From Odiellus spinosus (Eukaryota > Arthropoda > Arachnida > Opiliones > Phalangiidae): a stretch of 64,000 nt of DNA. Under the pieces are notes generated by a model. The model was not told where the DNA came from, did not search any database, and saw only the letters and a list, made by a program, of their open reading frames with translations. Positions 26,672-38,323 of the stretch are shown here, piece after piece. The stretch covers positions 8,673,424 to 8,737,423 of the forward strand of contig OY987231.1 in the NCBI GenBank assembly GCA_963920705.1, read 5' to 3'. How positions within the stretch are numbered: the first letter of the stretch is position 1; each line of letters starts with the position of its first letter. The position numbers and the translations under genes were made by a program.

Positions 26672-27067
26672 TTTGCATGCCTTAAACTTTAAAACGTGAA
26701 ATAAGCAATTTAATAAGGTTTTGACCAGATATATGAGAGGTAAAGAGACCAAAACGTCAAAGGCTGCACGCAAATTTTACATACAGCGTAAACCTGACTC
26801 CTGACTATAAAAATTCGCTCTTATAGATGACGACACCAGTCGTCATTAGAATCAAATGATCCGCGCCACAATAAAAAGTAGAACTTCATTGAAATATACA
26901 AGTTCCCTCTTCTGTTCGATCTCGTTTTTCGTTGATTAGTTATTTTGGTTTCCTCCGAAACGTGAAACGAAAAGCATTAGACTTAGCGAAAATTTTGCCA
27001 TTTCTTTAAATTTTCATGGACTTTTCTCTCGTTTCGTCGTTTTGAAATCCAAATACTTCTGGAGTTG

Positions 27068-27257
27068 GCTCGCCTAAATTCTGTTCCTCTCTCCCGTCTC
27101 AAAATATCGAGGAAGAGTCCAAATTACTCGAGTCAGACAGGGGTGATGACTTTTTTGTCTATTTTTAAGTGATGGGTTATGTGACGTAAAACTGAACATT
27201 TACTGATAGTATTAAGCTACGGGGCGTTGTTTACTTTTAAGGAATAAAGTGATAGAC
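27068..27257. mobile_element. Family E foldback, partial
   Basis: It shares CAAAATATCGAGGAAGA and GACAGGGGTGATGAC with the copy at 47816 and ends GTTGTTTACTTTTAAGGAAT. The left inverted end is missing. Confidence 0.6.
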
Positions 27258-27615
27258 CTTTGTGAATAATAACTGCCACGCACACGCGGAGATAAATATT
27301 ATAGAGAAATGTCCATAAACCCAAAGATATTTCCTTTCTACAAACTTCCAGGTAGTCTTTATTATATCTTACGATCTCACGCGGTAACTGATCTGGAAAA
27401 ATAGGTTTATATCGTATTTGACAAACTGCGCGGTATATATAAATATACACTCTTTTTAGCCCCTTTCACGAAAAGCAGTTTTGAAGCGTTGGTAATTAAA
27501 AATTGCTCCCAAAGAAATTCTAACACCACCACCAGGAACTCGACTTTCCTTCTCATCCCATTGCAAGAATGTTGGGGGGTATGTATGAAAATAAATTTAT
27601 TTTTCCGTTGGCGCG

Positions 27616-27656
27616 TTAGCTTCTATAAAGTTTGTTGCTATAAATATTTTTACGAT
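27616..27656. repeat. 41-bp exact direct repeat, unit 2
   Basis: Identical to 26617-26657, but with unrelated flanks on both sides. Confidence 0.9.
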
Positions 27657-29231
27657 TTTGGGGAGAGGTTGTCGAAACAGCGAGTCAGATACTTCGTATC
27701 ATTTCCATTTTTCTGTACTGAAAAGGTTTAGCTAGTCTCCTTACTCTAAGATAAAGAAATCATAGAGATTATAGAAGAAACTAAAGGTTTAGACGCGCAG
27801 AAATCTGGTATACTTACAAAACCCCTTTTAAAAATGTTATTTTCTAATAACGCTCGTCTAGGGAACCGCCCTATAGATGTCGCCTTATTCTACCCACAAA
27901 AATATACAAGCGGTTTTCCTATAGCTTCGAAAAGCTTCTCGATTCTCCTACAAAAAGTCATCCGAAATTTGGCCCATTAACTTTCCGTTAATGCGCCGAC
28001 CCATTCGTAACACATCATAAATTTCGAAAGGTCCGTGAACGAGAGAGAACTCGGCGAAGAAGACCGAACGCCAGTGATACATATACGGACTGTATACAGA
28101 CATAACCATAAAGGTACTTTTCTCTCTAACGCGTTCTCTTCGCGCCAGGTGTCACTGTTAGCAACGTTTCTAGCTTTATCCGTTACCCCGTGTAATATAC
28201 TTTAGTTCTATATCTCTTTACCATCACGCGTACTTTTTATTTTCGTATCCCTTCCGATTTTTACGATTGCGCTCGTAAACTACGAGATATAACTAGTTTT
28301 AACACGTATTTTTTAGGCTTTAATTCTTTAAAAAAGTGATAAAAAACTTCGGGTATACTGTGGCGCCATCTATTTTATATTGGTGTTTTTTCTCGTGACC
28401 TATCGTACACTATTTTATTATCATTATTAGGGCGAGGTTAGTACCGAAAATAATTAACTTGCGGGGTGGTTTCAAGTTGTTTGGTGTTTTTCCTGTTAAA
28501 AGCCCCTGAATTACCAAAACGGGCAATGCTTCGGTGTTTACGGTGAAGCCGAGTTAGCTCCAATAGGCGTAGAATCGTTATATACAGGTATTATGTGTCT
28601 GAAATTAGAATTTGCAAATTTGCTCGCCCAAGAAAATCGTAAATATATATATATATCTGTATGTCTGTCTGTCGATCGGTCGGGAACGCAACGTTAGCAG
28701 AGAAAGAGGAAACGATTTAGAGAAATAAAGGGGAAGCTCGAACCGCGCTGTGGGTTGTTTTTTTACTAGCGCGCTTAGAACACATTGTTAATCAAACTTA
28801 AAATTATTCTTAGCGAAAACTTAAACATTTCTTTAAACTTTCATGGACTTTTCTTTATACAATTTCGCCGTTTTGTTTACCAAATTAGCTCATTTAAGTC
28901 TGTTAATTCGCAAACCAAGATGTCAAAATTTTCTACAAAATTTAGTAAATTCTTGGAAAATTGTTGTTCCATCGACTACTTCGACTTTTTACTATCACAA
29001 ACAAATCTAACCTTTAGATGAAGGGACTAACTTGTTCTTTGTCCAGATGGATAGGAGATAATTCAGAAGAATTCGAAGCCCAATTACTTCCGACTCCAAG
29101 AACGATGCAAACATTTACTGTCAGAAACGACTAAAAACTTTAAAACATCGGAGGAACCGCCAAACTACCAAATAGCCTAACTTTACAAAAAGGATGAAAA
29201 GTTCTTTTACAGATTGCTCCAAAAAGAGCGA
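27657..29231. other. Intergenic stretch
   Basis: No exon recognised. Open frames such as 28785-29021 lack any family signature. Confidence 0.4.

Positions 29232-29259
<28 letters not shown>
29232..29259. repeat. T(28) tract
   Basis: Uninterrupted run of 28 thymines. Confidence 0.95.
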
Positions 29260-29264
<5 letters not shown>

Positions 29265-29574
29265 CGAAAATGGTATCTATTTTGAAACACGGAAAGATAT
29301 ATAAGATATTTATATACACCCAAGTAAAAATCAATGAATAATATACATTGTAAGAAATGGGGTATAGTGTAAAAACTAAAATGGCATAATTTACTATTCA
29401 CCATCAATTCCCTGATGATTATGGATGAAATATTGAAATTAAAGAGCCACAGGACATAAAAAAATTTGAATTTCTGAGAATTTTAAAACTAGATCAAATA
29501 TAAGCACTACTTTTAAAATTATTTTTACTATTTTAATTGAATGAAAGTTAACCTTCAAGTTGATCCAAATATAT

Positions 29575-29793
29575 TTAAAGTGAAGTTGTAACGAATACAT
29601 CATGAGCTCCTAATGGAAATTGAGTAGCATTTTCGGAAAGATCGTTAAAAAACGATTCGAAATATATTTACATACGTCATAGAAAAATATTACCGCTACA
29701 GTAAAAAGACAATTTATTAGTTCAGTCAATTTAGAAATTATTAAATAAAATTTCCTCTCAATACTACGTCATGGCACTATGGTCGCCTACATA
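29575..29793. mobile_element. Family B MITE, left half
   Basis: It starts TTAAAGTGAAGTTGTAAC and breaks off after AATACTACGTCATGGCACTA, directly at the start of a family D element. Confidence 0.7.
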
Positions 29794-29794
29794 T

Positions 29795-30304
29795 TAGCTG
29801 CGTTCATACTAGGCATTCGAATCGATTGAAACCGTTTCAAAACGATTCGCTGGACTAGTGTGAACGGGAAATCGTCTTTTCTCGAATTGATTTGATTCGA
29901 TTTCTCGAAACTGCTTCGGGAAACAGTTTCATACCGAATCGGTTTCTACAACCGATAAGTTACGGTCACATCGTTTTAAGCCTCACGTGTTCATGCATTA
30001 TCTTTATAAATCGATTTATTGTAGCCTCATCTATCGGTTGCTAAAGCCGAATCGGTACGAAACTGGTTCCCGAAGCAGTTTCGAGAAATTGAATCAAATC
30101 GATTCGAGAAAAGACGGTTTCCTGTTCACACGACTCCAGCGAAACGTTTTGAAACGGTTTAAATCGATTCCAAGGCCTAGTAAAAACGCGGCTATAGATA
30201 AAGCTACAATAAATCGATTTATAAAGATACACATAACTTAAAACGATATCGGTTTGATATTATCGTTTCAACATCAATTAAGAAATGCTAGTGTGACCGT
30301 AGCT
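29795..30304. mobile_element. Family D MITE with a second D nested inside
   Basis: The outer copy runs from TAGCTGCGTTCATACTAGGC to CTAGTGTGACCGTAGCTA. At about 29958 it is interrupted by a second copy (to about 30194) beginning AGTTACGGTCACA and ending AACGCGGCTA. Outer sequence then resumes at ATAAAGCTACAATAAATCGA. Confidence 0.75.
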
Positions 30305-31100
30305 AATATTTCAGAGATATATTCGGGTTTAATTCAATTAACGTCACGATCAAACCTAGAATTAATTTTGAATATAAAATATAACTCACTTCCCCTTTAA
30401 TTTAAAGTTTGAAGACTGAAAAATGAATTACCCAGTAGACATTACGCCTTTTCCGAGTAAAGAAATAAAAAAACCAAAAATAAAATAAAAACCTAGGCGA
30501 TGTCTCTGTTATATTCAATCTTCTAGTTCTCGGCGGAGAATTTTCGTCTCTCATTTTGCAGTATAACTACTTCATCCTCTGATCCATCTATAGAGCGAGG
30601 CGAATATAAATTCCAGCCCGTTTTAACTGGTTAATGCGGGCTTTTTCAAATTTTGCTCCGTTCACCCACGTACACCCTTTATCCAATGCGCGTTGCGGAC
30701 GAAACTAGCTACTCGAATTGAGTTGCCATTAATCAAAAAAAGTAAAATGATTTCTCGGCGCCAACCCGCTCGAGGGGGACATCCTTACTTGGATGTAATT
30801 GACGGTTAGAAAAAGGGTTCTACCTAGTTTCGGTAACGCTAACAACTCGATTTGACCATTCTATACTCTTATAAAGAGCTTGGAAAAAAAGAAATGCTCC
30901 GGTATACCCCGAAATAAGTCGAGGCCTTTGCTATAAAATCGGTTTTCACCCTTGTCCCCTAAATCTTTGAATAAAACTAGTATGATAAAGATTTTAAGTA
31001 GTGCTCGGAATTGGATCGAACCATCATCGTCTGTTATTCATATATTTTTCAAATATTTTATTTTTGGATTTATTGTTTGGGACTTAAAAAATGCAATTCG
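30305..31100. other. Intergenic stretch with a family F remnant
   Basis: 30990-31100 resembles family F (CTCGGAATTGGATCGAACCA, then ATCTTCTGTTATTCATATATTTTTCA in spirit). The rest is unassigned. Confidence 0.4.
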
Positions 31101-31102
31101 TA

Positions 31103-31900
31103 GGCCTAAATAAATCATAATTTCAAACGTCGATTAAGCTCAATTTCAAACGTCGATTAAGCCTAATTTCAAAAGTCGACTAAGCCTAATTTGAAACGTC
31201 GATTAAACCTAATTTGAAACGTCGATTAAACCTAATTTGAAACGTCGATTATGAATAATTTAAAACGTCGATGAAGCCTAATTACAAACGTTGATTAAGC
31301 TCAATTTCAAACGTCGATTAAGCCTAATTTCAAATGTTGACTAAACCTAATTTCATACATCGACTAAGCCCAATTTCAAACGTCGATTAAGCCTAATTTC
31401 AAACGTCGATTAACCCTAATTTTAAACGTCGCTTAAGACTAATTTGAAACGTCGATTAAGCCTTATTACAAACGTCGATTAAGCCTAATTACAAACGTCA
31501 ACTAAGCCTAATTTTAAAGCCCAACTAAGCCTAATTACAAACGTCGACTAAGCCAAGAAGGATCAGACAAGGAGAGGAAAAGTGGGAACGGCGCAGTACC
31601 TACTGCTTCGGCCTAAACTCCCACTCTGGGAGATCGGGAGACAGACGGGGGTAGAGATGCTTCGTGGTAAATGGTTGTTACGTGGGTAAAACGGATCCTT
31701 TATGAGACGCGTAGTAGCCGACGACGCTAGCGACCACGTGACAACAGTTTACCTCGAGAATTTCCTATCCCCCTTTCCACCCGAGTGGGAGGTTGGCTAT
31801 TCTCTCTCGAACTCAACGCAGCCCCACAGTCTGATCCTTCTTGACTAAGCCTAATTACAAACATCAATTAAGCCAAATAATAAACGTCGATTAATCTTTA
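31103..31900. repeat. 23-bp satellite interrupted by an insertion
   Basis: The unit is near TAAGCCTAATTTCAAACGTCGAT, about 20 units left of the insertion at 31555-31842 and two or three to its right. Divergence among units (AATTAC/AATTTG/AATTTC) suggests an old array. Confidence 0.92.
31555..31842. mobile_element. 288-bp inverted-repeat element with 9-bp target duplication
   Basis: It starts AAGAAGGATCAGAC and ends GTCTGATCCTTCTT, a perfect 14-bp terminal inverted repeat. GACTAAGCC at 31546-31554 is repeated at 31843-31851, and the satellite phase is restored exactly when the element and one duplicate are removed. Its interior is GC-rich and noncoding. A 9-bp duplication is typical of Mutator-like elements; assignment is inference. 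Confidence 0.9.
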
Positions 31901-32849
31901 CAAGATTAACATTTTCGCGACATTTAACAAAGAAAGAACTGTAACAAAGTAAGCGAAATTGCGGTAATTTTAATATATTACCTATATGATTATATGCCAC
32001 ATTTCTAATTAATATTAAAAAAACGTCATTAATAATATTTTTGACGGGTAATACATTTATCCAATTAATAAAAGATATACAAACTTAGAGAAGGCGAGCT
32101 CAACCTAATATATCTTTGGTAGTATTGTTAGCGCTGGCATAGGCATCTTGTTTTTCTCGGCATCTTTCCTATTACAGGATAGATTTTTTAAGGGATGGTT
32201 TGAGGGGGAGGGGGATGGAAGAGGATAAGTTTATCCCGAAATGGAAATAAGAGGAGATAAATTTGCATTAGGTAGCGAAAATCCTTTCAGAAAATCTTTA
32301 TTCCTCAAGAAGGACCAGGGAGGGTGAAAAAAAAAAAAAAAAAATAGGAGAAAGATGCAAATAGATTACGAGTCTATCTAATGGGGTTTTCGCGGTCCGT
32401 AAGATAAAGTATTTTAAAGGCTAGGGTATCTGATAGACGCGTAGGGTGGACCGGAGAAGAGTAGATATAGGGACTTCAATTTTTATAAAGAAACTCGGGC
32501 TTCAAAGGAAAGGTTTTCTAGCTAAACCCTTTTTTCTACCTATTTTTTTTAACTCGAGAAATGTGAAAATTTAATGCGTTTTTTCCTATCTCGCAAAAAT
32601 TAAAGGTAACTCTTATCTTCGCGCGAAATGTCCGTAACTCATTTTATTCAAACATATTGGAGGGAAATAGGCTTAAAGGAGGTTTTAGAGGATTCAAACA
32701 TGCAGACGACATATATTTAGAATACGCGGTTAAGTTATTTTTAAAGGGATGCAGAGAGACTCTGATAACAAGTTTTTAAATTTAATCGAGTTACACTATT
32801 AAAATATTCGTAAATATAAGTAGTACTAAGTATATGCTAATAAAATTGT
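31901..32849. other. Intergenic stretch
   Basis: An A-run lies near 32328-32343. Nothing else recognised. Confidence 0.45.
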
Positions 32850-33282
32850 TTACCTCTGGGGTGTCGCGCTCTTAAGCAACTTCAAAATTAAAATATTAAA
32901 TATATATAGGCATAGGTAATTATTTTTGATATATGACAGTTCATTTCTGACACGTAATTAACGATAATTTTCATACGAAAGGTAGAACTTGATCTGGATT
33001 AAGTACTTCTACGAAAAAGACCGCGCGAAAGCGACCTTAATACTGGTGCCAAAACGCGCGAGAATCAACTGTAGGTTCTACAATAGCCACGCGACCATAG
33101 CCTACGGAGAATTTTTAATTTTAAAAATTTCGAAAATGGCGATTATAAAATATGTATTTTTACTGTTGCGGTAATTGTTTTCTATGACATGTGTATATAT
33201 ATATTTTAAAATGTTTTTTAACGATCTTTCCGAAAATGCTTCACAATTTCCATTTGAATAATCCGTGAGAGCGTCACTTTAA
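32850..33282. mobile_element. Family B MITE, left end missing
   Basis: It matches the family from the ACCTCTGGG..TCTTAAGCAACTT region to GAGCGTCACTTTAA. The frame at 32989-33174 is chance. Confidence 0.72.
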
Positions 33283-34494
33283 ATTCTAGTCACCTACTAG
33301 AATAGATAAGCCTAATTCCGTTTGGAAAAAACATTTAAGTTTTGAATTCTCGAGCAAACTATTCCCGTGCACTACTAAAGTGAAACGTTTTGAAACGGTT
33401 TGAATCGACTTCTGCATTTCCTTTTTCATAAAAGGGGCCAGACGGCTCAGAAAAGACCCGACCTTGAGAGCTGACACGGATAGAAAAAATAAGCTTATCA
33501 AATGCTCAGTGCTCACGAGCGCTATGAACTTTACAAGCTATGACTTAGCTGATGACGTCGACGACAACATTCCAAAGTGAGCTCCTAATATTTTATGATA
33601 GCAACTATTAGACACAATTATACAATTTTCGACTTATTTCATTTTGGCACTAAAGCTGGTCGATATTTCCTATTTTAAGCAATGTTAGAAGACTTCCTTA
33701 ATAGGGCTAATGCATCTTCAATCAGGGCTCAGCAAATGCAAATTTTTTTCCTCGCTTTATTTTATTTCGAGGGTTTTTCGTTTCTAGATTTCGGATTTTT
33801 AATCTTATTAGCGTCGTGTAATATACTAATAAGAGTCGAGCCAGGCCGCCAAGCGTGTTTATTAGTGTTGAATTAAAATCTTTATTAGCTATCCGTTCTC
33901 TAGTCTTTCTCTCACTCTCTCACCCCCTTATTAAATGTTTAATTTACTTTTAATTCTAGAGTTAAGTATTCCCTTTTTCAGTTTTAAAAACACAGCAGGC
34001 GCGGGGTAATCATTAATTGGACTAATTCTTTGAGTAGGTTTCTGTTTTAATAATTAAGTCAGTTTAGCGATATATACGGAATAAGTGCGTTAAAGTTTGA
34101 CTTTAATTGGGAAAGATATAACGGAATTATTTAAATTTAACTTTAAATTCCTATCGAAGCTTACAATAAAGTTTTGGTTCATGGGATTAAAGGCCATGGA
34201 CTTCATTTGAGTGTAAAAAATTTGGAGGTTTCTTATTATTAAAAAAAGGTGGCAAAAAAATTAATTCTAAAACGAGGTCTTGATTGGAAGATAAAATAAA
34301 TTTTAAAAGTGGAAAGTTGGATTTAATTCGTTTAACGGTCTTAGAACATCACCAAAGGCAATTTGAAATTAAAATTTCAGTATTTTCAAAATTTAGAGTT
34401 TCTTAATTTTCCATTTTTTTGTGATAAAATTTTATAGGTAATTTAGAGATTTAGAAATTTTATTAAAATAGTCGGGATTTTGAGATCTTGTTAG
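33283..34494. other. Intergenic stretch
   Basis: Open frames at 33286-33516 and 33682-33876 show no recognisable domain. Nothing else seen. Confidence 0.4.
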
Positions 34495-34800
34495 AATTTT
34501 CGAGATTTTGCTACAATTTTCGAAATTTTGCAACAATTTTCGAAATTTTGTAACAATTTTCGAAATTTTGCAACAATTTTCTAGATTTAGTTACAATTTT
34601 CGAGATTTTGCTACAATTTTCGAGATTTTGTTACAATTTTCGAGATTTTGCTACAATTTTCGAGCTTATGTTCGAATTTCCGAGCTTTTGTTCGAATTTT
34701 CGAGCTTTTATTCGAATTTTCAAGCTTTTATTAGATTTTCGAGATTTTTCCGAATTTTCAAGATTTTATTAGAAATTTGGAGTTTTTGCTAGAATTTTCA
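34495..34800. repeat. 20-bp minisatellite, about 15 units
   Basis: The unit is near ACAATTTTCGAAATTTTGCA and becomes more degenerate to the right. A 94-codon frame across it is an artefact. Confidence 0.88.
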
Positions 34801-35040
34801 AGATTAGATATATAGTTAACACCAACATTTTACAAAAACCTTTCATAATCTGTTTTACGAGTACCTATACAATAGATTTAGTATCAAGAACAATTTGTAC
34901 TCAAGAGTACCGTTTTTATAATGAAATAGTTAAAGTAGGCACGAAACCTGACTCGATTCGGACCTTGTCAAATTGATCTCGCCCCAAGCTCGCAAATTTT
35001 ATCTTTTAGAAATAAAAAAAAAAAAAAAGCTGTTTTTACC

Positions 35041-35186
35041 GATTTGGGTCGAAATGATCGAATTTCATATGATCGATTGAGTTAAAAAACTAACCTAACC
35101 TAACCTAACCTAACCTAAATATTTCGATCATTTAATCCAAAAAACTGGTTTCGATCACTTAAAAGTCGATCAATTGGGACGATACC
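35041..35186. mobile_element. 146-bp insertion containing telomere-type repeats
   Basis: GTTTTTACC (35032-35040) is duplicated at 35187-35195. Other family G copies show an uninterrupted GCTGTTTTTAC sequence there. The insert ends GATTTGGGTCGAAATGATCG and CGATCAATTGGGACGATACC are imperfectly inverted (about 14 of 21). Its centre holds five CCTAA units. Confidence 0.75.
35091..35118. repeat. (CCTAA)5, insect telomere motif, internal
   Basis: Five tandem AACCT/CCTAA units, the complement of TTAGG. They sit inside the 146-bp insertion rather than at a chromosome end. Confidence 0.85.
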
Positions 35187-35335
35187 GTTTTTACCTACAG
35201 TGTGACGTCTGATTTACTTTTCAGGCTCCTAGAATAAAGAAAGAAATAGCCTTACCCTATCAGAATGTTTTTTATAATTTCGTCAAAAACGGTCCGAATT
35301 GGAAAATTCGAACCGAATTCGACCAAATAGCCCCC

Positions 35336-35336
<1 letters not shown>

Positions 35337-35374
<38 letters not shown>
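35337..35374. repeat. A(38) tract
   Basis: Uninterrupted run of 38 adenines inside a family G copy. Confidence 0.95.
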
Positions 35375-35375
<1 letters not shown>

Positions 35376-35435
35376 ATAAGTGAACCAAAATGGAAAATGC
35401 CATCGGTCGAATTAGAAAATAATTTTCAAATTTAG

Positions 35436-36728
35436 ACCTTTTTTACTGTTGACGTCTAAATTATATTATTTGATCTTTAAAAGATGGTTTAAAAACGGTG
35501 CTTGAAAGTCTGTAAAGCGCGAACGAGGCTTAACTATATATTTATAAGAATCGAAACCCATCAGACAATAAATTTCCATAGTTCTCCCAGGCAAACGTTT
35601 AATTTCGGCATAACATTATAAATCGAATGGATAGGTACAAATACGTTCCTTCCATTCTATAACAACTTCAAGCTTATCTTATAGTAAACACCATCCAACG
35701 CGAAAACTAAACCCATTAAAATGCTAAACGATCGAACAAGCGGAGAGACCGATTTCGAGAATCTGAGAAACTCGCTCTAGAGATCCGCCTATAATCTTTA
35801 ATGTAAAAGGAGTTTTAGGCCTAACTTAAATTGCCTCTTATATATATAGCGTTTTAAAACTTCATCGTCTCTACTCGCCAAGCGAAGGGGGGTTCACTCC
35901 GTTAGCGAAAGGGCAGAGCGAATAGAAGCCAGTTCTCCGGAGAACTTTTAGAAGTCGCGCCAGAGAGAGAGATAGAAAGAGAGAAAATGAGAGCGACAGG
36001 CCCTAGCCGCAACCGCACCAAAATTCGTCTCCTCAAAAATGTGTAATCCTCTTTAATTCCATCCAGCAACGCAGTTTACAACAATTTATTTATCGGGTAA
36101 ACATCGTCGATTGGGGGGGACTTCTTTGCCGCCTCCCAAATTTTCCACGTTCTCTCATTTTCTCTCCTCTTCCGCATCTCTAATATCTCCTCTCTCTCTC
36201 TCTCTATCTCCGGAGTGCCTCGCTTTCAAAGATCCCCGTTCTCAATCTAACCCGCCTTCCTCGCGAAATTCAACCAATAAGAGAGTAGTATTTCTTTATA
36301 CATCGTAGTTACGTATAGACACTCCCATTTCGAAGGGGGAAAATGTTAGAATGAAGCTCGTTTAAATGGCGAGCTAAACAGTCCGAGTCGAACCACACGT
36401 ACGGTCACTCGCGTAAGTACCGAGCGCGTTTGGACATCGTTTTAATAAAAGGGAAATCAAGTTTAAATTTCATTCAACGTTGGAAGTTCTTCAATACGTT
36501 TATTATAAAGGTAGGTTTGGTTTGTTTGTTTTTATTCTCGATTGCGTTAGATATTAGAAATAAGTAAACAGTTTATAAGAAAAGCGGGAAATACAAAGTG
36601 ATTTGGTAACGTGATGTCATCATTAGTTACGTTAATTAAAGTTAGCGTAACGCGTTGCGAACTACTTCAATTTATTGCATTATTAGGAAGAATTTTTGTT
36701 CCTTAATCTTTAAATACGATTGCTTATT
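35436..36728. other. Intergenic stretch, partly pyrimidine-rich
   Basis: A CTCTCTCTC run lies at about 36185-36205 and a GAGAGAGA run at about 35962-35985. No exon recognised. It could hold upstream noncoding Drgx sequence, but nothing shows this. Confidence 0.35.
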
Positions 36729-37270
36729 TAAAAGGGATAATATACTTTGTGAAATGGACTGTTAAGAGCGTAAAAATATAATCTAAACACGCAACAAAGG
36801 CTTCGTGGTAATTTACAATTAATTATTAAAGTCGTGAACCGGACTATAGCTAAGCCTAAATACGTCGAGAAGAAATTTAAATCATACTTTACAATATCAC
36901 AAGTTCAGAATTGCTGATGACAATGAGAGAAACCTTCCAAAAATAGCGTGGGAACTAATTTAAATCTAAATCGCGTGCTATATTTTTAACAAACATTCGG
37001 TTTTTCTTTTTTACTGAGACTCCGAACGCTCTCGGAGTGCTATGGGAGCAGTTAGAGTAGTCCAAAGAAAGACGAAATTAGTACACGAGCCATTTTCAAA
37101 TGAAACTTTTTCATTTGTATCAAGAATTATGTATATATTTCTTCAAAAGCTATTTCGTCGCGGGAATTACCGCGAAACATTAAGGTAATTTGCACAATGA
37201 TTTTAGGCGTATTGTTTACGGTATCAATCGATTAAAAATAACTTGTTTCCACAGTTTGGTATCCATTTAA
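36729..37270. mobile_element. Possible family J MITE
   Basis: The left end AAAAGGGATAATATACTTTG and the right end ATCGATTAAAAATAACTTGT followed by TTTGGTATCCATTTAA resemble the fragments at 20131 and 51657. The interior is degraded. Confidence 0.45.
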
Positions 37271-37399
37271 TGAAAATTTCAATTGAAGATAATTAGACAA
37301 AAATGGAAAAAAGCCAAGCTCCGTTGATACACAATGCTACACTTCATATAGGAAAGTAAATGAAGCAACCTAGCTTTTATTTAAAAGTTAGTGGGTTAA

Positions 37400-37690
37400 A
37401 GTTTAAAATGTCTTTTGTTGAAATCGGGTTACTTCATTTGGCCTATTTGGTCGAGTTCTGTTAGAATATTCATAATTGGATCATTTTTGACCAAATTAGA
37501 AGATTTTTCCTGATTGAGAGAGCCGATTTCTTTCGTATTTCTATGGGAGTGCCTTCAAGTGAAAAGTAAAACGGATGTCACGCGTGAATGTAAAAACAGC
37601 CTGGGAATTTTTTTTCAATATCTTATGATGAAATTCGCGAGCTTGGGACGAGATTTTTGACAAGGCCCGAAATTTAGTACGAAACAAATT
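37400..37690. mobile_element. Family G right half
   Basis: TTTGGTCGAGTTCTGTTAGA, then AAAGTAAAACGGATGTCACG, ending GACAAGGCCCGAAATTTAGT. Confidence 0.65.
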
Positions 37691-37798
37691 GCATCCAAGT
37701 GAGCGACTTTCACATGATCAACAATGATTTACGTTAGTTTTTTATTTCAATAATTTGCTTCGATGATTTTAAAATCAGTCTCTTAATTGGACCAGAAT

Positions 37799-38323
37799 TA
37801 GAGCTCGGAATTCGTATAATTTTGATTAACTGGATAAAAATCTACTAAATTCTGATGTACATTATCTGTTTGATTAAAAATAGACTCTTTTTTATTCGAG
37901 TTAACTTATTCGAATATAAAGTCAAAAACCCATCCAAAAAGGGCCTTATCGTAGAATATTACCCGCGTTTTACGTTCGGATAAAAAAATTTCAAATCTAT
38001 TTTCGTGGAAAATAATAAATAAAAAGATGATTTAAAATCTTAGTTTCGTTGTTTTATTTATATTCTTCAAATTAAAAGTAAATTTGAAATATTTTTCTTA
38101 TATTTTAGACTATTTCTGGAAATAGAATTTTCTTATCCATCGTTATACGTTTGAATACGATTAATTTGTTCGTAGATAAAGCGTCAAATGCTTATCTTCG
38201 GGTAAACCTTGTACAAAATTTTAACAATTATACGAATATACAAATTTCACTTTTTAGTTATCCGAAAATATCTTAAAATATACGAATAGCAGAAGATAAT
38301 GGATATCCGATTCCGAGCTCTAA
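37799..38323. mobile_element. Family F element, near-complete
   Basis: About 525 bp with ends AGAGCTCGGAATTCGTATAA and GATATCCGATTCCGAGCTCT (GAGCTCGGAAT inverted). It matches, in reverse, the copy at 60111-60674 over most of its length. Confidence 0.75.

Larger units (their letters stand above)
34950..35435. mobile_element. Family G copy carrying an insertion and A(38)
   Basis: It starts GACTCGATTCGGACCTTGTC. It is interrupted at 35041-35186 by a small element and contains A(38) at 35337-35374. The right arm fades near 35435. Confidence 0.7.

Noticed and set aside
27217..27450. 77-codon minus frame containing IFPDQLPREIVRYNKDY
   Set aside because: It overlaps a family E element at one end, has no recognisable family and no supporting splice partner.
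31103..31900. CRISPR-like regular array
   Set aside because: The repeats are directly adjacent 23-bp units without unique spacers, in eukaryotic DNA; the one large interruption is a transposon.
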